NCBI GenBank assembly: GCA_002353885.1
Contig: DEKO01000121.1
Location: 22,198-34,595, forward strand
Direction: 5' to 3'
Length of the DNA stretch: 12,398 nt
Source of the DNA: Porphyromonadaceae bacterium UBA2720
Lineage (GTDB): Bacteria > Bacteroidota > Bacteroidia > Bacteroidales > Muribaculaceae
Shown here one piece after another: positions 1 through 6,259 of the stretch. The notes beneath the pieces were generated by a model, which was not told the origin of the DNA, made no database searches, and was given only the letters and a program-made list of their open reading frames with translations. The stretch's first letter is position 1; the number at the start of each line of letters is the position of its first letter. A program made the position numbers and the translations under genes.

Positions 1-14
1 GAATTGTGCATTGG

Positions 15-713
15 TTAACGCTTTCCGAGCATCATGTCAATGAGGGCGTTGATGTCGGCGATGTCAACGTTGTCATCGTCGTTCATGTCGACAATCATGT
101 TGACAGCTGTCTTGCCCAGCATCATGTCGATGGCAGCATTGACGTCGGCGATGTCGACCTGGCCGTCGCCGGTAGCGTCACCCTTGACCTCGTCCTGGAT
201 GCCGTTGCGGAAGTGCAACGTCACCGTTGGGCCGTCGCCCAGATAGGTATAGGTGGGGTTGGTGATTGTGCCTGACATATTCAGCACCTCGATGGTCAAT
301 GTCACATCGCAGCCGCCCTCAGCCTCGGGCACCCATTCGGTATGCAGGTCGCGCATCTCGCCAGCGGCCAACATTGCTCCGTCGGTGACAACATTTGTCA
401 CGGTGGGATAACTCTTGCACGTCCAGGGGAAGCAGAGCTTGTAGGCTCCGTTGTCCATCCGCTCGATGAGCATGTTGATGCGCATGGCATGCTCCGCGCC
501 GTCCTTGTTGCGCACCTTCAGGTTGGTAAACATGGTGGTGGTGACCTCGCCAGTGAAGGGGTCTTCGTCGGTGGTCACCTCGGTCAGGGTGAGGGTGGCC
601 TCGTTGGGCACCACATTACCGTCTTTGTCGACAAACTCAAAGTAGTCATAGGTCTGTGCCGTCAATGTCATGCCCATGAGTACAGTTGCTAACAGTAGTA
701 GAGATTTTTTCAT
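15..713 (-). CDS. Secreted protein with C-terminal dockerin-type repeat pair
   Basis: A 232-residue protein starting MKKSLLLLATVLMGMTLTAQ, a clear type I signal peptide ending near residue 20. Residues about 21-175 form a beta-rich domain that I do not recognise. It holds three cysteines: C94 and C99 in the stretch LCFPWTCKS, and C135. Residues 178-232 are two dockerin-type calcium-loop repeats, the first with DATGDGQVDIADVN. The second reads DMNDDDNVDIADIN, with Asp where the loop glycine should be, so its calcium binding may be altered. The start lies 15 bp after the stop of the Omp28-like lipoprotein at 729-1511, so the two are probably co-transcribed. In cellulosome bacteria dockerins bind cohesins; in Bacteroidales their partner is generally unknown. 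Secretion and the tail are well supported; the central function is unknown. Confidence 0.85.
   Translation of the reverse strand: MKKSLLLLATVLMGMTLTAQTYDYFEFVDKDGNVVPNEATLTLTEVTTDEDPFTGEVTTTMFTNLKVRNKDGAEHAMRINMLIERMDNGAYKLCFPWTCKSYPTVTNVVTDGAMLAAGEMRDLHTEWVPEAEGGCDVTLTIEVLNMSGTITNPTYTYLGDGPTVTLHFRNGIQDEVKGDATGDGQVDIADVNAAIDMMLGKTAVNMIVDMNDDDNVDIADINALIDMMLGKR
18..182 (-). repeat. Dockerin-type repeat pair coding segment, copy 1
   Basis: Codes for residues 178-232 of the small secreted protein. Two ~24-residue units both end in IDMMLGK and are joined by a 7-residue linker. It is related to the tails at 4247-4408 and 11167-11328 but clearly more diverged: the linker and the second calcium loop differ. 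Confidence 0.8.
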
Positions 714-728
714 ATCGCTTGTTTTGAT

Positions 729-1511
729 TTAGTTACTCACAATCTTGGTTTGCGTGGCTTGGAGAACACCCGTGTTGTTGTAGACAAAGGCCACGACACG
801 CAGGTTCTCGAGCACATAGTCGTCGCTGATGGTGATGGACGACATCTTCTGAGCCGTCTCACCCTCGGCCATAGCCACATCCTCGCCCCAGGTGCCATTG
901 ATGCTGGTGCGGAACACATGGTTATGCACATAGTCGAAGTCTCGCGCATTGCCTGGGAAGAGTTGCAGACTCACAATACCGTCCTCGATGAGCCACAGCT
1001 GCAGCTTACCCGCGACGTTGCCGTCCACGGCCATCATATCGGTGACGACATCGAGCTTGCGGGTGTCGGCATCAAGCGTTGTCTCCAGCTTGATCGAGAC
1101 CGCGGCCGTCTGCTGTATCTGCTCATAGACCTTGGCGGCCCAAGTGGTGTGCAGACTCAAGCCCGTGCGGTTGACCATACCACTGGGTTGCTCCTGCACC
1201 TGCCAGTGCGCGTAGTACTGGTCGCCCTCGTCGGTGCGCAGTGGCGTTGAAGCCCCGAAGGGGCCGCTGTGTATGCCCACAGCTATCACCACCGAGTCGC
1301 CATACTCCTGCTGTAACTGGTGGATGACTTCGCTGGCCGCAGGACAGTTGACGCACCGCTGGCCGGTGAAGTCCTCGATGAGCACGGCACGCGAGACAGC
1401 AGCCGGCTTGATGTAGATGAGACGGTCGTCCTCGGGAATGTTGTCACAGGCGGTGAACAGTGCCAAGGCAGCCAGCAGCACAGGTACTATATAATTAAAA
1501 AACTTTCGCAT
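729..1511 (-). CDS. Omp28-like thioredoxin-fold lipoprotein
   Basis: A 260-residue protein starting MRKFFNYIV, with a lipoprotein signal whose lipobox LFTAC puts the lipidated Cys at residue 22. The mature protein starts CDNIPEDDR, an acidic stretch that could help outer-membrane surface sorting in Bacteroidetes (inference). A thioredoxin-like domain begins about residue 40 with VLIEDFTGQRCVNCPAA, so CVNC at 53-56 is the candidate redox pair. A cis-Pro-like motif (EQPSGMVNRTG) follows, then the family's back-half motifs LIEDGIVSLQL, YVHNHVFR and LENLRVVAFVYN, all shared with the proteins at 4244-6184 and 11164-12198. It is much shorter than 4244-6184 and has no dockerin tail, but the next gene downstream (15-713) has one. 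No promoter of the TAnnTTTG type is visible in the 195 bp upstream, so read-through from 1707-3347 is possible. The family call is firm; the redox role is inferred. Confidence 0.87.
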   Translation of the reverse strand: MRKFFNYIVPVLLAALALFTACDNIPEDDRLIYIKPAAVSRAVLIEDFTGQRCVNCPAASEVIHQLQQEYGDSVVIAVGIHSGPFGASTPLRTDEGDQYYAHWQVQEQPSGMVNRTGLSLHTTWAAKVYEQIQQTAAVSIKLETTLDADTRKLDVVTDMMAVDGNVAGKLQLWLIEDGIVSLQLFPGNARDFDYVHNHVFRTSINGTWGEDVAMAEGETAQKMSSITISDDYVLENLRVVAFVYNNTGVLQATQTKIVSN

Positions 1512-1706
1512 ATTGTATCATTTTAAACCGCGAATGAAGCGAATGTGGCAGCCATTATTCATCATACATCCTTCATTCTAAAGCAGTTATAGGAGTTATG
1601 GAGTTATAGAGAGTTAAGACGTCACAATGTTGGGGCAGTTCACGCGGCACCCCGCGTAATCAGCTAGGCTGCATTATTCATTATACATTCTTCATTAACA
1701 ACCTAT
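1512..1706. repeat. Repeat-bearing 195-bp gap: direct repeat pair around a hairpin element
   Basis: Two copies of a 25-nt sequence beginning CATTATTCAT and ending CTTCATT lie at 1553-1577 and 1672-1696; they match at 23 of 25 positions. Between them are short GAGTTA-like repeats (about 1584-1616) and then a 47-nt element at 1611-1657 that recurs at 11074-11120. That element ends in a hairpin (stem ACGCGG/CCGCGT at 1642-1647 and 1652-1657, loop CACC). The element sits about 50 nt beyond the stop of 1707-3347, as the other copy does for 11164-12198. I found no promoter for 729-1511 here. Confidence 0.7.
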
Positions 1707-3347
1707 CTAAAAGTTATAGTTATAGGTCAGTGTGACACCGCGGCTGGCGGGCACATAGCGGCACACGCCACCCGCGCAGTTATAGCCCGCGCGGGTGCGG
1801 CCATAGCCCAGCTGGATGCGGTGCGACTTGACGTTATAGGTCACCAGTCCCTGATAGTAGTGCAGGTTGGTCTCACCACTGTTGTACATGTCGGCAATCG
1901 AGAACATCCAGTGCGGTGCCCACGAGAGCTCCAGCAGTCCATACCACCAGTCGCCCTGGTCGTCCTTGGAACTGAGATACTGCAGCTCGCCGCGCAGCGT
2001 GAGCTTGCGGGTCATGTTCCACCGCACGTCGGCCACAGCGATGTCGTTGTGCACCATGCCTCCGTGTCCCTCGACAGCCGTCTGGTTGTAGAACTGGTTC
2101 ATATACATCAAGTTGATCTTGACCGTGCGCGACAGCTTCTTCTCAATCTGCACATTCAAGTCCTGATAGTAGGTGTTGTCGCCCCAGCCCCAATAGTCGG
2201 TCTTGACGCCATCGGTTCCCATCACCTTGGCGCCCTCCTTGACCTTGAGAGAGTGGATGTGCGAGAAGTTGAGGCGCACTTTGGTGCCATACTTACCGCC
2301 CAAGAATGTCTTCTTCTTGAACAGATAGCTCAGCTCGGCCTGATAGGCCCACTCTCCCAGCGTGTTGGTGGCATAGGGGTAGAGTGCCGCCAGAGCATAG
2401 GTGTGCTCCATCGAGAACGCCGGCAGGTGGTTGATGGTCGACGAGATGCCGGTCATCGAGCGGCGGCTGCGGAACGACATGTTCTCGCTGCGCTTGATCT
2501 GCACCAGCGCGCTCAGGCCCGAACGGGCGTAGGATGCCGAGAGCATCTCGACATGTCCCGGCCCGTAGACATAGCCGTTATCGAACGACGGGTCTTGCGA
2601 CTTGTGGGCATACTCGAGCAGGACACTGACAGGGCCCTGCTGATAGCGTGCGCGGGCATCCCACGCGTTAACATAGGTGGGCAGCTTGAGCTTGTGTGTG
2701 GCATCGCTCATGATGTCCTCCTCGTTCTCGTGCTTGTTGACCCACGATGCGCCCAGCATCAGGTGTGCTCCATGGGCCTGCAGGGGCTTGGCCCACTGCT
2801 CGAGGTTGACCTCGGCGTCGGCCCCGGTGATCCATGCCTTGTTCCAGTCCCAGTAGCGGCGCTGTCGTCCTGTGAGAGCCTTGAGGGTGAATCCGTCGGC
2901 CCGCCACACGGCGCGCGCGCCCAGCAGCGAGTTGTCCACGCCCAGGCTGCGTTGCTCATAGGTGCGATAGATAAATCCCGACCCAAACTGGTCGTAGGTC
3001 GAGCCTAGTGTCAGTTCCACCCTGTTCAGCTTCCCCTTGACCCAGAAGTTGGGCAGGCCCCATCCCTTGAAGTCCTTCTCAAAGCCCGGCAGCGGAAACT
3101 CAGTGAACTCAAAACGAGCGCCGGCGTCAACCCATTTGCTCATTAGGGCGACGTCGGCGTAGGTGTTGGTGAGCACCTTGTCATCACTCTTGGCTGCACC
3201 GATTTTCTCATCCTCCTGCGGGATGAGAACTTCGCTGTGCACACTGCCGGTGACAGTGACTTTCTTCTCGCCAGGCGTCTGTCCATCCTGTGCCAGAGCA
3301 GTCACTGCCCCCAGTGCCATCGCAGCGATTAATAGCCTCCTCATCAT
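1707..3347 (-). CDS. DUF6029-type outer-membrane beta-barrel protein
   Basis: A 546-residue protein starting MMRRLLIAAMALGAVTALAQ, a type I signal peptide. The body is rich in alternating aromatic strands and ends TLTYNYNF. The terminal Phe is typical of outer-membrane barrels. The sequence resembles the DUF6029 family seen in Bacteroidetes (recognised by eye; function not established). The only two cysteines in the whole protein are C524 and C529, in NCAGGVCRY, between what look like the last strands. A disulfide there would fit the TlpA-like gene immediately upstream. The start codon overlaps the stop of that gene by 4 bp (ATGA), so the two are translationally coupled. There is no TonB box or plug domain, so a TonB-dependent transporter is unlikely. 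Confidence 0.8.
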   Translation of the reverse strand: MMRRLLIAAMALGAVTALAQDGQTPGEKKVTVTGSVHSEVLIPQEDEKIGAAKSDDKVLTNTYADVALMSKWVDAGARFEFTEFPLPGFEKDFKGWGLPNFWVKGKLNRVELTLGSTYDQFGSGFIYRTYEQRSLGVDNSLLGARAVWRADGFTLKALTGRQRRYWDWNKAWITGADAEVNLEQWAKPLQAHGAHLMLGASWVNKHENEEDIMSDATHKLKLPTYVNAWDARARYQQGPVSVLLEYAHKSQDPSFDNGYVYGPGHVEMLSASYARSGLSALVQIKRSENMSFRSRRSMTGISSTINHLPAFSMEHTYALAALYPYATNTLGEWAYQAELSYLFKKKTFLGGKYGTKVRLNFSHIHSLKVKEGAKVMGTDGVKTDYWGWGDNTYYQDLNVQIEKKLSRTVKINLMYMNQFYNQTAVEGHGGMVHNDIAVADVRWNMTRKLTLRGELQYLSSKDDQGDWWYGLLELSWAPHWMFSIADMYNSGETNLHYYQGLVTYNVKSHRIQLGYGRTRAGYNCAGGVCRYVPASRGVTLTYNYNF

Positions 3348-3826
3348 TTCTTGGTTAAGACTTCGAGCAGTTCGTTCTCGGCACCGTCGGTATATCCGTT
3401 GTGCTTATAGATCATCTTGCCGTTCTCGTCCAGCACCACCACATATGGGATGAGCTGTATGCCCAGTGCACGTTTGAGCTCGCCATTGGGGTCGAGCAGC
3501 ACACGGTAGGGCCATCCGTTGGCGGCCACCAGTGGCTTCACACGGTTGGCACTCTGCGCCTCGTCGATCGACACCGCGACGACCTCGACACCCGTCTCCT
3601 CCTGCCAGTCGTCATAGACCTCGGCGATGGCGCTGAGCTCGCGCTGGCAGGGTTTGCACCAGGTGGCAAAGAAGCTCACAATCACCGGATGCCCCGGGTG
3701 TGCCAGGGTGTCGGTTCGCACAGCATTTCCGTCGATGTCGTTGAGTGTCACGGCAGGCATCTGGGCCTGTGCCATCAGCGTTGTGGCCAGCAAGGCTACA
3801 AACAATAACAATACTTTCTTCATCAT
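3344..3826 (-). CDS. TlpA-like periplasmic thiol-disulfide oxidoreductase
   Basis: A 160-residue protein with an N-terminal signal peptide (MMKKVLLLFVALLATTLMAQ). A single thioredoxin-like domain follows from about residue 23. The active site is WCKPC at 56-60, inside VIVSFFATWCKPCQREL, which is the classic TlpA/ResA form. The cis-proline is P127 in IQLIPYVVVLDENG, and the VAVSID strand and GYTDGA end also fit. The TlpA group acts in the periplasm, usually reducing or rearranging disulfides of exported proteins. It overlaps the outer-membrane protein gene 1707-3347 by 4 bp and is the first gene after promoter 3858-3889, so these two form an operon core. Start could be either Met 1 or Met 2. 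The family assignment is firm; the substrate is unknown, with the CxxxxC pair of 1707-3347 a plausible one. Confidence 0.93.
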   Translation of the reverse strand: MMKKVLLLFVALLATTLMAQAQMPAVTLNDIDGNAVRTDTLAHPGHPVIVSFFATWCKPCQRELSAIAEVYDDWQEETGVEVVAVSIDEAQSANRVKPLVAANGWPYRVLLDPNGELKRALGIQLIPYVVVLDENGKMIYKHNGYTDGAENELLEVLTKK

Positions 3827-3857
3827 TGCAGGGTTTTAGTGATTTGTTTTCTGTTTG

Positions 3858-3889
3858 CAAAAGTAGAACATATTTCTGTCATGTGCAAG
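3858..3889 (-). promoter_or_regulatory. Bacteroidales-type promoter for the TlpA operon
   Basis: On the minus strand the -7 box is TACTTTTG (3858-3865), matching TAnnTTTG. Twenty bases upstream is CTTG (3886-3889) as a one-mismatch -33 TTTG box. The -33 surroundings, GCTTGCACA, closely match GTTTGCACA at the 8894-8925 promoter, with the same 20-bp spacer. The leader to the start at 3826 is short, about 25 nt. Confidence 0.7.
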
Positions 3890-4243
3890 CAATATCGGTG
3901 CTATGTTTGCCCAAATGAGTAGATTTTAGAGCAATTTTCCGACAAATGAACAAAAATCACGCATTTCATTGACAAAGATTAACTATATTTAAGAGGTGTT
4001 AGGCCTTTTGGGGCTCCCTACTGCCTGGCAGCATAATCTCACGCAGATTGAGCAGATTGAGCAGATAAAATAATCTTTCTAGATCTGTGTAAATCTGTGT
4101 GCAAAACTCAGCCACTCTGAGCCTCCCCCTCTTCAGGGGGGACCGAGGGGGGCTCCGTAGCCAATTGCGGGCCGAAGGCCAAAAGGGGCGGTCCCCCCAA
4201 GTCCATCAGTGGGCTTGGGGGGACCGCTAACGTCTATAACTTA
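3866..4243. other. Repeat-rich intergenic gap
   Basis: No gene is seen here. In order it holds: an AT-rich stretch with CAAATGA at 3912-3918 and again at 3943-3949 (31 bp apart); a 9-bp tandem repeat AGATTGAGC, about 2.4 units, at 4045-4066; the direct repeat ATCTGTGT at 4083-4090 and 4093-4100; a G/C-rich hairpin CCCCCT-CTTC-AGGGGG at 4125-4140; and the large hairpin at 4188-4227. GGGGGGACCG occurs near 4136 and near 4217, and in inverted form near 4190. This looks like an accumulation of dispersed intergenic repeats. Confidence 0.65.
4188..4227 (-). terminator. 18-bp stem hairpin after the large Omp28 gene
   Basis: A perfect 14-bp inverted repeat (GCGGTCCCCCCAAG at 4188-4201; its complement at 4214-4227) extends inward by four more pairs including one G-T. 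This leaves the tetraloop TCAG. It lies 16 nt past the stop of 4244-6184. On the minus strand a short TTTT run follows (4181-4184). It fits a transcription terminator, though the symmetric stem could act in either direction. Confidence 0.65.
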
Positions 4244-6184
4244 CTACTTGCCCAGCATCATGTCGATGATGGCGTTGACATCGGCGATGTCCACCTGGCC
4301 GTCGCCGGTCACGTCGGCTGCAGCGGTCTGCACGGCCTTGCCCAGCATCATGTCGATGACAGCATTGACATCGGCAATGTCGACCTGACCATCACCGGTC
4401 ACGTCACCAACAACTCCATGCGAGGGTGCAGGCAGATCCTTGATGTCGAGCACCTCGCAGTTGAAGACCTCCTTCTTGGTTCCACTGCCCTTGCGGTTGA
4501 CCAGCACCACGACGTGCATGTTGTCGGCATTCCAGTCCTCGCTCAGCGTGGTGGTGAACTCGTTGGCATAGTTGAGCGTGCCGTCGACCATCTTCAGCGC
4601 CGTGCCCGAGATGGTGCCCAGCATGTCGCGCATCACATGGTTGTGCGTGTAGTCGTTAATCCAAGTGCCATTGTTCAACTGACGCCCGACCAAGCCATCC
4701 TCGGTGAGATAGACCGTGATGCCTACACCCGAGCCAAAGAGTGTCTTGAGCTCGCTGGTGGTCTGGCCTGTGACATTAAGTTTGAGTTCGCGAGTTGCGG
4801 GGTCGTAAGTTCCTCCCAGATTAATATTGGCCACAACAGGTGTCCAATTGTTGCCGATATAGGATTCATTGAGGTAATCGGCATACATGGGAATCACCGA
4901 TGGCTGGAAACCGATGCCGAAGGCAATAGTACCGGCCTTCTCATAGTCAAAGCGGTTGAATGTGGCTTGCGGATAAGATTGGTCCACACCCAGATAACTC
5001 ATGATCTGGTCGCATCGGGTGTTGTGGAACACATCGGTGCCACTCATGTTGCCATGGATGCCAACCCACGCCAGGTTGCCACAGCGGTCGCCCACGGCCT
5101 GGATAAACTGCTCGCCCCAGGGGCAATAGGTGCAGTACTGCGAGGTGAACTGCTCCACCACATTTTTCTGTCGCGCGAAAGCCTCGTAGTAGGCCGTGAA
5201 CTGTCCATTGAGCAGTGTGCCATTCTCGACCGGCTCGCCGTCAATCGATGCGATCTGCAGGGCAAATGTGTGCTTGCCCACACTCAAGTCCACCCCCTCG
5301 AGCGAGCACGTGCCGCTGATGTTGACCTCGGTGGGTGTGAGTGCTATGGGCGAGTCGAGCGCGTCGACCACCTGGCCGTCGACCAGTGCATTGATGACAT
5401 AGTTGTCGAGTGTCTTGGCGCCCAAGTTGCTCATCGTGAGGCTGAAGTTCACTCCATCGGCCACTCGGGCATAGTCATTGACCACGAGATCCTTGATGAC
5501 CATGTCGTAATCGGCAAAATTCTCGCTCTCGACGATAGCCTGCACACTGAGGTTGCCATAGCTGCTCAAGCCCACATCATACCACTGGCAGGTCTCTGTG
5601 CCCAAATAACCATACATGAACGATGGGCAGATTTCACTGCCGGCCATCACGGCCGAGATGGGATGCGTGCGACTGCTGGGGCTGGACACCTGCCGATACT
5701 GGAAGCCCAGCATCAGCCCGGCCAGACCGGTGAGGTCGATGGTGTAAGGTTCGTTGATGGCCACCTCGTTCCACCCCGCCGATGTCGTGGGCACCTCCTG
5801 ATCGATGAGCGGTTCGCCTACTGTGAGCGGATTGAGCGCGATGACCGGCCACAGGATGACCCTTGCCGAGTCGACCGGCTGATAGAGACCGAAGCGAATG
5901 GCCTTGACCTGTCCGCCCTCAAACTTCTGCACCTGGCTCAGGGTGAGCACGGTGCCAATCTTGACCGTCTCGTTGATGGTTGCCAATCCCAGTCCGGCAT
6001 CGGTCAGATCGTCGGTGAAATAAGGTCCCATGTAGAGTTGGTTGGGACCCAACGCCTTCTGCATGGGTGCCTTGGCTGCACGTGGCACGAAGTGCTGGTT
6101 GACAGGTGACTGCTGCAGCAATTGTGCCCCGGCTGTCGCCACACAACCAATGAGTAGCAGTGATGTGAGTAGGATTTTCTTCAT
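4244..6184 (-). CDS. Large Omp28-like thioredoxin-fold protein with dockerin tail
   Basis: A 646-residue protein. I place the start at 6184 (MKKILLTSLLLIGCVATAGA, a clean signal peptide). A longer in-frame start at 6232 would run through a palindrome and bury the signal peptide. Residues about 25-340 hold two beta-sandwich-like regions, the second resembling the Ig/CARDB-type spacer before many surface domains (NLGAKTLDNYVINALVDGQ). A thioredoxin-like domain follows with VVEQFTSQYCTYCPWG, CTYC at 351-354, then the cis-Pro-like SYPQATFNRFDY and the Omp28 motifs YLTEDGLVGRQL, YTHNHVMR and NMHVVVLVNR. Residues 593-646 are two dockerin-type repeats. It lies 75 bp after the LRR gene with a perfect palindrome between and no promoter visible, so it may depend on read-through from 6260-8800. 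Omp28-family redox chemistry is inferred from the CxxC; partners are unknown. Confidence 0.88.
   Translation of the reverse strand: MKKILLTSLLLIGCVATAGAQLLQQSPVNQHFVPRAAKAPMQKALGPNQLYMGPYFTDDLTDAGLGLATINETVKIGTVLTLSQVQKFEGGQVKAIRFGLYQPVDSARVILWPVIALNPLTVGEPLIDQEVPTTSAGWNEVAINEPYTIDLTGLAGLMLGFQYRQVSSPSSRTHPISAVMAGSEICPSFMYGYLGTETCQWYDVGLSSYGNLSVQAIVESENFADYDMVIKDLVVNDYARVADGVNFSLTMSNLGAKTLDNYVINALVDGQVVDALDSPIALTPTEVNISGTCSLEGVDLSVGKHTFALQIASIDGEPVENGTLLNGQFTAYYEAFARQKNVVEQFTSQYCTYCPWGEQFIQAVGDRCGNLAWVGIHGNMSGTDVFHNTRCDQIMSYLGVDQSYPQATFNRFDYEKAGTIAFGIGFQPSVIPMYADYLNESYIGNNWTPVVANINLGGTYDPATRELKLNVTGQTTSELKTLFGSGVGITVYLTEDGLVGRQLNNGTWINDYTHNHVMRDMLGTISGTALKMVDGTLNYANEFTTTLSEDWNADNMHVVVLVNRKGSGTKKEVFNCEVLDIKDLPAPSHGVVGDVTGDGQVDIADVNAVIDMMLGKAVQTAAADVTGDGQVDIADVNAIIDMMLGK
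4247..4408 (-). repeat. Dockerin-type repeat pair coding segment, copy 2
   Basis: Codes for the last 54 residues of the large Omp28 protein: two units around DVTGDGQVDIADVN joined by AVQTAAA. The Asp/Asn/Gly pattern of the EF-hand-like calcium loop is intact in both. The DNA is nearly identical to 11167-11328, and similarity runs on past the tandem TAG TAA stop. Confidence 0.85.
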
Positions 6185-6208
6185 TGTAGACTTCGTTTTT
6201 TCTAGAAA

Positions 6209-6240
6209 ATTGCGACATGGGGCCGGCCCCATGTCGCAAT
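6209..6240 (-). terminator. 32-bp perfect palindrome, likely terminator or attenuator
   Basis: Perfect two-fold symmetry around 6224/6225 with a GGCCGGCC core: each 16-nt arm is the exact complement of the other. It lies 19 nt after the stop of the LRR gene 6260-8800 and 24 nt before the Omp28 start at 6184. On the minus strand a modest T-rich stretch (TTTTCTAG) follows. It probably ends or attenuates the LRR transcript; a protein-binding site is the alternative, since a real hairpin needs a few unpaired centre bases. Confidence 0.65.
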
Positions 6241-6259
6241 CACACAGTTTTGATGAATT

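Noticed and set aside
1821..3008. Plus-strand open frame of 395 codons opposite the DUF6029-type gene
   Set aside because: No signal, domain or promoter; it is the antisense shadow of a well-supported outer-membrane protein gene.
4045..4100. Short tandem repeats as a CRISPR array
   Set aside because: Units are 8-9 bp with no spacers of uniform length and no cas genes nearby.
4418..6109. Long plus-strand open frame of 563 codons opposite the large Omp28 gene
   Set aside because: It mirrors a gene with a signal peptide and clear family motifs; its translation shows no domain and arises from codon bias on the opposite strand.
6185..6232. N-terminal extension of the large Omp28 protein from an ATG at 6232
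   Set aside because: It would be coded by the 32-bp palindrome and would place 16 polar residues before a good signal peptide.
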